Below, piece after piece: positions 5,003-10,810 of a DNA stretch of 10,810 nucleotides (positions are counted from its first letter, which is position 1; each line of letters begins with the position of its first letter). Source of the stretch: Myxococcales bacterium (GTDB lineage: Bacteria > Myxococcota > Myxococcia > Myxococcales > Myxococcaceae); NCBI GenBank assembly GCA_009885595.1, contig VFKJ01000565.1:1-10810 (forward strand). The letters run 5' to 3'. Made by a program: the position numbers and the translations under genes. Below the pieces are notes generated by a model. The model searched no databases. It saw only the letters and a list, made by a program, of their open reading frames with translations, and was not told the origin of the DNA.

Positions 5003-5848
5003 GTGAGCGCCCGCCCCTTCTTTCGCACCGTCGTCTACCTGATGGCCTCGGGCATGCTGGCGGTCGCGGGCCTGGTGCTGCTGATCAACGGCCAGGTGCC
5101 GGCGAGCGTGCCGGAATGGGCGCCGCCCCTCGAGCTGAGCCAGCTGGTCGACGCCCTGCGCGCGGTGGACGGGCGGGGCCAGGTCGATCTGGCTGAGCTC
5201 AAGAAGCGTCACGCGAGCCTGGAGACCTTCGTGGCCTCGCTGGCGGCGAACTCGCCCGAGCTGAACCCCGGGGCCTTCCCCACGGTGGAGTCCCAGCTGG
5301 CGTACTGGCTCAACGCCTACCACGCGCTGGCGCTGCTCGAGTTGCTCGACACCCGCGGGGCCACCACCTCGGCCTGGCGGGAGGCGTTCGACGCGGCGCC
5401 CATCGGCGGCAAGCGGCTCTCCCGCCTCGCCATCTACCGCCGCAACTTGAGCCAGGCGGGCGACGCGCGGCTGTTCCTCTCCCTCTTCACCGGGGCGAAG
5501 GGGCGGGGCGTGCTCGATGGCGCTCCCTTCGACGCGGACTCGCTCAACTTGCAGCTCGACGACGCCACCCGGCGCTTCGTGCAGCGGCGCGATCACTTCG
5601 CCATCGAGGGCAAGACGGTGAAGCTCAGCGCGCTCTTCCGCGATCACGCCGAAGACTTCCTCGCCGCCTTGCCAGAGGAGCGGAAGAACGTGCTGCAGAT
5701 CGTCTGGGCCTATCTCCCCGAGACCTGCGACGACGACAAGCCGGGCTGCGACACCCGCGCCGATCTCGATCGCGCCTGCGGCAATCACTTCGACGCCTGT
5801 CAGCTGGTGTTCGTGGCGATCGACGAGACGCTCGCGGTGAAGAACTGA
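5003..5848 (+). CDS. DUF547 domain-containing exported or membrane-anchored protein
   Basis: A 281-residue protein. Residues 10-30 form an N-terminal hydrophobic segment preceded by R5 and R9, either a signal anchor or an uncleaved signal. The DUF547 signature QLAYWLNAYHALALLELLD lies at about 98-116, followed by the IGGKRLSRLAIYRRNL stretch and the LNLQLDDATRRFV and VKLSALFRDHAEDFL segments of that family. The usual Cys-containing motif that I would expect after the Leu/Ile stretch (CAS..CP in many members) is not seen; the corresponding region reads RLFLSLFTGAKGRGVL. The C-terminus adds four cysteines at 242, 249, 259 and 266. GTG 5003 was chosen because it keeps the basic residues before the hydrophobic segment; ATG 5042 is an alternative, and the upstream GTG at 4958 lies inside the preceding hairpin. 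No ribosome site is evident. The function of the family is unknown. Confidence 0.84.
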   Translation: MSARPFFRTVVYLMASGMLAVAGLVLLINGQVPASVPEWAPPLELSQLVDALRAVDGRGQVDLAELKKRHASLETFVASLAANSPELNPGAFPTVESQLAYWLNAYHALALLELLDTRGATTSAWREAFDAAPIGGKRLSRLAIYRRNLSQAGDARLFLSLFTGAKGRGVLDGAPFDADSLNLQLDDATRRFVQRRDHFAIEGKTVKLSALFRDHAEDFLAALPEERKNVLQIVWAYLPETCDDDKPGCDTRADLDRACGNHFDACQLVFVAIDETLAVKN

Positions 5849-5938
5849 TCAGACGATCCGCCTGAAGAGGGGGGCGCGCGACAACATGGCCATGGGGGGA
5901 TGCATCGGCTCGCGAATAGGAGTGAGCTGGGCAGGCGC

Positions 5939-7507
5939 ATGGACGAACACGCCCAGCCAACGCGTCTCGAGGAGCACGACGCGAGATTGCGGCTGTTCTT
6001 CGAGCGCAGCTCGGACGCGATCCTCCTGCTCGACACCGCCACCAATCACTTCGTTCAGTACAACGCCGCCGCGCTGGAGATGCTGCGCTGCACCCGCGAA
6101 GAGCTGGCGGCGCTGCACCCCTCGGCGCTCTCCCCGAAGCTGCAGCCCGACGGACAGGACTCGTTCACCAGGGCCAACGAGATGATCGCCACCGCGATCG
6201 AGCGCGGCAGTCATCGCTTCGAGTGGACCCACTGCAGCCCCCACCGCGGCGACTTCCCCGTGGAGGTGGTGCTGACGCTGGTGACGCGCGGAGAGACGCC
6301 CGAGGTGATGGTGGTGTGGCGCGATCTCACCGAGCGCAAGCGCGCCGAAGAGGCGCAGCGCCAGAGCCAGAAGCTCGAATCACTGGGCCTGCTCGCGGGC
6401 GGCATCGCGCACGACTTCAACAACCTGCTCACGGCGATCGTGGGGAACCTGGGGCTGGCGCGCGCGGAGCTGCCAGAGGACAGCAACGCGCTCGAGCACC
6501 TGGGGCACATGGAAGCAGCGGCGCAGAAGGCCGCGCACCTGACCCGCCAGATGCTCGCCTACAGCGGGCACAGCACCTTCTCGGTCTCGCCGGTCGACCT
6601 CGGCCGCGAGGTGCGGGAGATGGCCGAGCTGCTGGGCGCCTCGGTGCCGAAGAGCGCGCGGCTGCTGTTCGAGCTGCAGCCGGGGCTCTCGCCGGTGATG
6701 GCCGACCAGGCGCAGCTGGGCCAGGTGATCATGAACCTGGTGCTCAACGCCGCCGAGTCACTGCCGGGCGGCCAGGGCACCATCACCCTCTCCACCGCGC
6801 AGGTGACGCTGGGAGACGACCAGCGGCTGCGAGACGTCGAGGAGCAGCACCCGCCGCCGGGCCCCTACGTGGTGCTCAAGGTGCAGGACACCGGCTGCGG
6901 CATGACGCGCGCAGTGCAGGCGCGCATCTTCGATCCCTTCTTCAGCACCAAGCGCACGGGCCGGGGGCTGGGGCTCTCGGCGCTGCTGGGCATCGTGAAG
7001 TCGCACAAGGGCTGCGTGCTGCTCGACAGCGTCGAGCACAGAGGCACGGCCTTCCAGGTGTTCCTGCCCGCCTCCCACCAGCCGCTCGGGCAGGCACTCC
7101 CCGTAGCGCCCGCGACCTCTGCCTTGGCGGCGGGCTCGGTGCTGCTGGTCGAAGACGAGCCGATGGTGCGCCGGAGCACCCGGCACCTGCTGGAGGCGCT
7201 CGGCTTCTCGGTGCTCGAGGCCTGCGATGGTGACGAGGCGATCGCGCTGTTCAAGACGAACCCTCCGGGGCTGGCCTGGGTGCTGATGGATCTGACGATG
7301 CCGCGCATGGACGGGCACACCGCCTTCCTCGCGTTGCGCGAGCTCGACCCCGCGGTGAAGGTGGTGCTCAGCTCGGGCTGGGCCGCCGCCGACGTGGCGG
7401 ATCGTTTTCAGGATCACCCGCCCGCGGGCTTTCTCTCCAAGCCCTTCGTGCTGCAGGACGTCCGCGAGGCGCTCGAGCGCGCGGGGATCATCTCACGGCC
7501 CCGGTGA
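5939..7507 (+). CDS. Hybrid sensor histidine kinase: PAS, HisKA, HATPase_c, receiver
   Basis: A 522-residue protein with no membrane segment, so cytoplasmic. Domains in order: PAS sensor (about 12-130, ending in VVWRDLTERKRAEEAQ); HisKA dimerisation helices with phospho-acceptor H158 in GGIAHDFNNLL; and an ATP-binding domain with the N box around N266/N270, G1 at D317-TGCGM, the F box FDPFFSTK and the G2 RGLGLSALLG. The C-terminal receiver (about 400-520) has acidic residue D406, phospho-acceptor D451 in LMDLTMPRMDG, the conserved Ser in LSSG and K501 in SKPF. All catalytic residues are present. Phosphate should pass from H158 to D451 and then to an unknown partner; no response regulator gene is adjacent. 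ATG 5939 is preferred over ATG 5900, whose extra 13 codons use AAT, AGG and AGT atypically. It overlaps the convergent gene by 15 bases. Confidence 0.95.
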   Translation: MDEHAQPTRLEEHDARLRLFFERSSDAILLLDTATNHFVQYNAAALEMLRCTREELAALHPSALSPKLQPDGQDSFTRANEMIATAIERGSHRFEWTHCSPHRGDFPVEVVLTLVTRGETPEVMVVWRDLTERKRAEEAQRQSQKLESLGLLAGGIAHDFNNLLTAIVGNLGLARAELPEDSNALEHLGHMEAAAQKAAHLTRQMLAYSGHSTFSVSPVDLGREVREMAELLGASVPKSARLLFELQPGLSPVMADQAQLGQVIMNLVLNAAESLPGGQGTITLSTAQVTLGDDQRLRDVEEQHPPPGPYVVLKVQDTGCGMTRAVQARIFDPFFSTKRTGRGLGLSALLGIVKSHKGCVLLDSVEHRGTAFQVFLPASHQPLGQALPVAPATSALAAGSVLLVEDEPMVRRSTRHLLEALGFSVLEACDGDEAIALFKTNPPGLAWVLMDLTMPRMDGHTAFLALRELDPAVKVVLSSGWAAADVADRFQDHPPAGFLSKPFVLQDVREALERAGIISRPR

Positions 7508-8596
7508 CGCCCCCGCGTCGCGCCTGAGCGCGCGTTCTTTTCGCGCGGCGATGCACTCGCGAAAGCTCTTCTCCATGAACTCGTAGGGGAGCCCGGCCTC
7601 GAGCCGGAAATCGGAGCCGCCCTCGGCGCTGCGCACGTGCGCGAGATCGAGCAGATCGGCCTGCTCCGTCTTCCCCTGCGCCTGCGCCTGCATGCGCGCC
7701 AGCGAGAGGGCGCTGCCCAGGGCGCGGCGCAGCTCCTCGGTCTTCGCGGGGTCCTGCGAGCCCACGTCGGCCACCAGCCCCAGGTCGTGCGAGACGTCCA
7801 TGTGCACCTGCACCGACTTGGCGGACTGGCGAATGGTCTCTCCCAGGCGCGCGTCCTGCCGGCCGATCAGATCGGCGAGCGCGTCGGCCGCGAGCACCCC
7901 ATACACCTCGCCGTAGGCCATGCCCTCATCGAGCACGCGGGTGGTCTGCGGACCGTTGCCGTCGAGCCGATCGAGCAGCGCCTTCTGCGAGGCCTCGTCG
8001 CCGCCCGCCACGAACATCTGTCCGCCCCAGGTCGCGAAGCTCTCCACGCCGCCGTCTTCGCGCTGCACCTCGATCAGCTCGCCCTGCTGGCCGTAGCCCT
8101 TCGCCACCGCGTCGGGGGGCAGGAACTTCCTCCAGCCGGCGTTCTTGAAGTCGCCCGTCACCACCAGCGAGTCGTCGATCATCGCGACGCGATCGATCTT
8201 GGTGGTGGGGTCGAGCCCGGCGTCGCGCAGCTCGCCCAGGAACTCGCCCTCGCCGAAGACGCACTCGGTCATCAGGCCCCCGAGCTCGGAGTTCACGATC
8301 GCGTTGAACTCGGCCACCACCGCGCCGCGCTTCACCTCGGCGGGCATCATCGCGAGCACCGGATCTTTCGCCGGCGGCGGCGCGCTCGCCCCCGCGTCAG
8401 GGGCGGCCTGCGGCACCCAGGTGCGCCTGTTGTCGGCGCGCACCCGCTCGTCCTTGTTCATGCGGGTGGGCAGGCGCACCGGGGGCGGAGGCGGGCGCTC
8501 CGGCGGCTCGGCGCCGCGCATCAGCCAGGCGCCTCCGGCCAGCAGCAGCGCCGCCACCACCAGCCAGACCCACCCAGTGCGACGTCGTTGAGCCAT
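7493..8596 (-). CDS. Uncharacterised single-pass, probably extracytoplasmic protein, last gene of the ABC operon
   Basis: A 367-residue protein of no family I recognise. After MAQRRR there is one hydrophobic helix (about 9-26), a proline-rich linker (about 30-80, with five consecutive prolines), then a globular domain to the end. That domain opens with PVLAMMPAEVKRGAVVAEFN and includes GLDPTTKIDRVAMIDDSLVV, GDFKNAGW and a C-terminal alpha-helical part. The orientation (basic residues before the helix) puts the domain outside the cytoplasm. The P..D..V pattern and the repeated 'variable strand then G-D/F' rhythm loosely recall DUF3352-type proteins; I would not insist on this. It starts 3 bases after the permease stop, so it is part of the same transcript and may be an accessory or substrate-binding partner of the exporter. 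Its 3' end overlaps the kinase gene by 15 bases, tail to tail. Confidence 0.87.
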   Translation of the reverse strand: MAQRRRTGWVWLVVAALLLAGGAWLMRGAEPPERPPPPPVRLPTRMNKDERVRADNRRTWVPQAAPDAGASAPPPAKDPVLAMMPAEVKRGAVVAEFNAIVNSELGGLMTECVFGEGEFLGELRDAGLDPTTKIDRVAMIDDSLVVTGDFKNAGWRKFLPPDAVAKGYGQQGELIEVQREDGGVESFATWGGQMFVAGGDEASQKALLDRLDGNGPQTTRVLDEGMAYGEVYGVLAADALADLIGRQDARLGETIRQSAKSVQVHMDVSHDLGLVADVGSQDPAKTEELRRALGSALSLARMQAQAQGKTEQADLLDLAHVRSAEGGSDFRLEAGLPYEFMEKSFRECIAARKERALRRDAGASPGP

Positions 8597-8599
8597 GCC

Positions 8600-9436
8600 T
8601 CAGAAGTCCTTTCGCTCGAAGCGCCAGGCTGCCACCGAGAGCAGCGCCGCGCTGAAGATGAAGCAACCCGCCAGCAGCCGGGTGACCATTTCGCCTTCCA
8701 GCGGCTCGGCGGCGGCCAACCGCGCGGACACCGTGGCGAGCGTGCCCAGACGGGGGATCGGCAGCATGGCCCAGGAGAAGAGCTCGCGCCCGAGGCCCGC
8801 CTCCATCGCCACCGCGATCGACTCGCGAAAGCTCGCCACCACGCCCAGGATCAACGTCGCCACCCCGAGCGCGCCCGAGAGCGCCGCGCTGCGCACGAAG
8901 AAGTTGGAGGTCAACATCACCGCGTAGAGCGCGCAGAAGCCCACCCACCCCACTCCGCTGCCCAGCAGCAGCTTGAAGTTCCACACCCCGGTCTTGATGC
9001 CCAGCAGCAGGGTGAGGCCGCCGGCGCCGTAGAGCACGCCCAGCGCGGCCAGGGTGATCACCCCGAGGTAGGTGCCGAAGAGCAGCTGCCAGCGAGAGAT
9101 CGGCAACGAGAGCAGGTGCTCGATGCGTCCGGGCGCGAGCAGCTCGGGCGCGAAGTCGCTGCAGGCGATCGCGAGGAAGAAGGCGCCCCCGTAGAAGCTC
9201 ACGTACGCCGTCACCTTGTAGAGACCGGCCATCACGTGGTTCGCCGAGACGATGTCGTCGAAGAGCAGTGAGCCGAAGAGCTTCGAGCCGGCGATGGCGC
9301 CGTCGACCACGTCGAGCTGCAGCGAGAAGCCCAGCAGCAGCAGCACCAGGGTGATCCCGCCGAAGAGCGCGAGGAACCACTTTCTGCGGGCCGCCTCGAG
9401 CAGCAGGTCGAACGCGACGCGCACGAGCTGTCTCAT
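8600..9436 (-). CDS. ABC-2 type transporter permease
   Basis: A 278-residue integral membrane protein with six hydrophobic segments (about 20-40, 74-93, 117-147, 160-180, 185-203 and 252-271). The cytoplasmic loop LLAPGRIEHLLSLPISRWQL is the typical ABC-2 coupling segment that precedes transmembrane helix 3. The C-terminus WRFERKDF resembles the usual family end. It should pair with the ATPase encoded just upstream as an exporter, as a homodimer since only one permease gene is present. Its ATG overlaps the ATPase stop in an ATGA. Substrate unknown; lipids, polysaccharides, peptides and drugs are all possible for this class. Confidence 0.92.
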   Translation of the reverse strand: MRQLVRVAFDLLLEAARRKWFLALFGGITLVLLLLGFSLQLDVVDGAIAGSKLFGSLLFDDIVSANHVMAGLYKVTAYVSFYGGAFFLAIACSDFAPELLAPGRIEHLLSLPISRWQLLFGTYLGVITLAALGVLYGAGGLTLLLGIKTGVWNFKLLLGSGVGWVGFCALYAVMLTSNFFVRSAALSGALGVATLILGVVASFRESIAVAMEAGLGRELFSWAMLPIPRLGTLATVSARLAAAEPLEGEMVTRLLAGCFIFSAALLSVAAWRFERKDF

Positions 9437-10323
9437 GGCCCGGTCCTCAGGGACTCGGTGAGCACGGCCTCGAGATCGCGCGTCCGCGGGGTGATCGACA
9501 CCACCCGCAGGCCGGCGGCGCGCGCGGCGTCGATGGCCTCGTTGAGCCCCACCACGTCACCTTCGAAGGTCCACCCGGCGTCGGAGCGCGCGAAGCCCGC
9601 GGCCTCGGCAGAGACCTCGCCCTCGAAGCGCACCGCCCAGGAGCTGGCGGCCTTTCTGACGTCGTCGAGGGTGCCCTCGAGCTTGAGCTGGCCGTGATCG
9701 AGCACGCCGATGCGATCGCAGATGCGCTCGGTCTCGGTCAGCAGGTGCGAGTTGAGGAGAATGGTGGCGCCGCGCTTCTTCTCCTCGAGCAGCAGCGCGC
9801 GCACCTCGACGCGCCCCACCGGATCGATGCCGTCGGTCGGCTCGTCGAGGATGAGCAGCTCGGGCTCGCCCAGCATCGCCGCCGCCAGGCCCAGGCGCTG
9901 GCGCATGCCCTTGCTGAAGGTGCCCACGCGTTGATCCCCGGTGCGCAGGCCGACGCGCTCGAGCAACGAGGTGAGCTGCGCGTCGCTGACCGTGAGGCCC
10001 TTGAGCGTCGAGACCGAGCGCAAGAAGTCGCGGCCGCGCAGCGCGGCCGGCAGGTGCATGCGCTCGGGCAGGTAGCCGATGCGCGCGCGCACCGCGGTGT
10101 CCTGGGGATCTCCGCCGAGCACCGTGACCTCGCCCGAGGTGGGGCGCACCACCCCCAGCAGCACCTTGATGAACGTCGTCTTCCCCGCGCCATTGGGACC
10201 GATGAGGCCGAACGCGGCGCCTTGGGGCACGGAGAGGGTCAGCCCGCGCAGCGCCCGCTGCTCGGGACCGAAGAGCCCTTTGTAGGTCTTCACCAACTGG
10301 CTGACTGCGAGGACCGACGTCAT
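9433..10323 (-). CDS. ABC transporter ATP-binding protein (ABC-2 exporter type)
   Basis: A 296-residue ATPase with all core motifs. Walker A is GPNGAGKT (42-49); the Q-loop region reads IGYLPERMHL, with the E commonly seen in ABC-2 ATPases instead of Q; the signature is FSKGMRQRLGLA (136-147); Walker B is LLILDEPTDGID (156-167); the switch histidine is H193 in LNSHLL. The last 75 residues form the extra C-terminal domain of this subfamily (GldA/CcmA-like). It drives export through the permease encoded downstream, with which it shares an ATGA. ATG 10323 is chosen because family sequence (VLAVSQLVKTY) begins directly after it. Further upstream the frame continues without family similarity. There is no clear Shine-Dalgarno sequence, but TAAGAG sits 10 bases upstream and might be a -10 element. 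Confidence 0.96.
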   Translation of the reverse strand: MTSVLAVSQLVKTYKGLFGPEQRALRGLTLSVPQGAAFGLIGPNGAGKTTFIKVLLGVVRPTSGEVTVLGGDPQDTAVRARIGYLPERMHLPAALRGRDFLRSVSTLKGLTVSDAQLTSLLERVGLRTGDQRVGTFSKGMRQRLGLAAAMLGEPELLILDEPTDGIDPVGRVEVRALLLEEKKRGATILLNSHLLTETERICDRIGVLDHGQLKLEGTLDDVRKAASSWAVRFEGEVSAEAAGFARSDAGWTFEGDVVGLNEAIDAARAAGLRVVSITPRTRDLEAVLTESLRTGP

Positions 10324-10360
10324 GGGCAGCGGACTCTTAACAGGCGTCGGCCAAAGCGCC

Positions 10361-10395
10361 TGCCTCTCGGCGCTGAGCGGCTCGGCGGAGAGGCA
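10361..10395. promoter_or_regulatory. Large interrupted inverted repeat in the divergent intergenic region
   Basis: TGCCTCTC (10361-10368) and GAGAGGCA (10388-10395) are perfect inverted copies. Inside them GCTGAG (10372-10377) pairs with CTCGGC (10381-10386) around a CGG loop with one wobble. It lies 38 bases upstream of the ABC ATPase start, in the 162-base gap between two divergent transcription units. It could be an operator for either unit or a leader hairpin of the ABC operon; it is not placed as a terminator for a neighbouring gene. Confidence 0.45.
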
Positions 10396-10485
10396 AGCGG
10401 TCTGCGAGCGTGGCTGGTGAGCGGCGCGAGGTCCCGGCGTTCCTGAAGGATTTTTGGGCGTCGCCGACCTAGGGTCCGCGCGCGC

Positions 10486-10810
10486 ATGCGACCGCTGCTC
10501 CTCTGCCTCCTCGTTGGGACGACCGCGCATGCCCAGAACGTGCTCGCTCAGCGCATTCCCTCGCTGGCGCCGGGCATCGGCGGCGCTCAGCGGCTGACCG
10601 ATGGGCAGAGCCCCATCGACGGCGACGGCTGGGATGGACCGGGCGCGGCGATCCTCCCCGCGGGCGCGCTGGTGGAGTGGGAGCTCCCCGCCTCGCAGAC
10701 ACTCACCGGCGCGGCGATTCAGGCCGACGGCAACGACGACTATCTCCTCTCGGTCTCCAACGACGGGCAGGCCTGGCGCGAGGTGTGGCGCGCGGGGCCG
10801 ATCGAAGGGG
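10486..10810 (+). CDS. Secreted protein with discoidin-like (F5/8 type C) domain, cut by window edge
   Basis: The open frame runs from ATG 10486 to the end of the window, giving 108 complete codons and no stop. A signal peptide is clear: MRPLLLCLLVGTTAHA, cleavage probably before Q17. The rest resembles a galactose-binding-like/discoidin beta sandwich: LTDGQSPIDGDGWDGPGAAI, then VEWELPASQTLTGAAIQADG and NDDYLLSVSNDGQAWREVWR, where 'aDg-nD-Y-vevS-dG-x-W' is the typical pattern. The protein is exported and likely binds a carbohydrate or another surface ligand; downstream domains are unknown. No Shine-Dalgarno is certain; TAGGGT at 10470-10475 lies 10 bases upstream and could be a -10 box of a short-leader transcript. 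The gene is divergent from the ABC operon. Confidence 0.75.
   Translation, partial: MRPLLLCLLVGTTAHAQNVLAQRIPSLAPGIGGAQRLTDGQSPIDGDGWDGPGAAILPAGALVEWELPASQTLTGAAIQADGNDDYLLSVSNDGQAWREVWRAGPIEG

Noticed and set aside
4814..5788. A 324-codon open frame on the minus strand opposite the DUF547 gene
   Set aside because: Arg/Gly/Val-rich translation with no domain. The opposite strand has the DUF547 signature and a membrane segment.
5886..6185. A 99-codon plus-strand frame starting at 5886, preceded by GAGGGGGG
   Set aside because: It has a plausible ribosome site, but most of it lies in the wrong phase inside the kinase PAS domain, and the translation is Ser/Arg/Thr-rich without a domain.
7637..9271. 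A 544-codon open frame on the plus strand across the ABC permease and its downstream gene
   Set aside because: It is antisense to two genes with clear protein character. Its translation is a His/Arg/Gln/Gly-rich low-complexity string typical of the reverse complement of GC-rich coding DNA.
1..10810. A defence island, phage remnant, CRISPR array or insertion sequence
   Set aside because: Apart from the toxin-antitoxin pair, no nuclease, transposase, integrase or helicase motifs, no terminal inverted repeats and no spaced direct repeats were seen on reading both strands.

Overview
The window is GC-rich DNA with strong G/C third-position bias and very short gaps between genes. It looks like a chromosomal segment of a Myxococcota (former Deltaproteobacteria) genome. 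That placement is an inference from base composition, protein flavour (Pro/Ala-rich linkers, ExbB-ExbD-TonB cluster, PAS hybrid kinase, discoidin-like secreted protein) and gene style; no rRNA or other marker confirms it. I see no rRNA, tRNA, CRISPR array, insertion sequence or phage gene.

Layout, left to right. A possible minus-strand gene runs off the left edge (1-31). Two overlapping plus-strand genes encode small membrane proteins with bacterial PH (DUF304/YdbS-like) domains (154-1388). A tight exbB-exbD-tonB operon follows (1469-3400), encoding an inner-membrane proton-driven energy transducer. A two-gene type II toxin-antitoxin module (Phd/YefM antitoxin, RelE/ParE toxin; 3434-4083) sits just downstream, with a perfect palindromic operator touching the antitoxin start codon. 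Next is a two-gene unit of an uncharacterised 93-residue protein and an exported ComEA-like helix-hairpin-helix protein (4245-4917), closed by a strong hairpin. A DUF547-type, membrane-anchored or exported protein (5003-5848) and a soluble PAS-HisKA-HATPase-receiver hybrid histidine kinase (5939-7507) complete the plus-strand run.

The right part is on the minus strand and converges on the kinase, with a 15-base tail-to-tail overlap. It is a three-gene ABC-2 export operon: ATPase (10323-9433), six-helix permease (9436-8600) and a single-pass, probably extracytoplasmic protein of unknown function (8596-7493), joined by a 4-base overlap and a 3-base gap. Divergent from it, a secreted protein with a discoidin-like beta-sandwich starts at 10486 and runs off the right edge.

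Most of the window is ordinary housekeeping and envelope genes. The parts most worth a second look are the toxin-antitoxin control region (operator over a predicted leaderless promoter), the small-protein/ComEA pair with its two-hairpin leader, the uncharacterised third member of the ABC operon, and the DUF547 protein that appears to lack the usual Cys motif but has a four-Cys tail.
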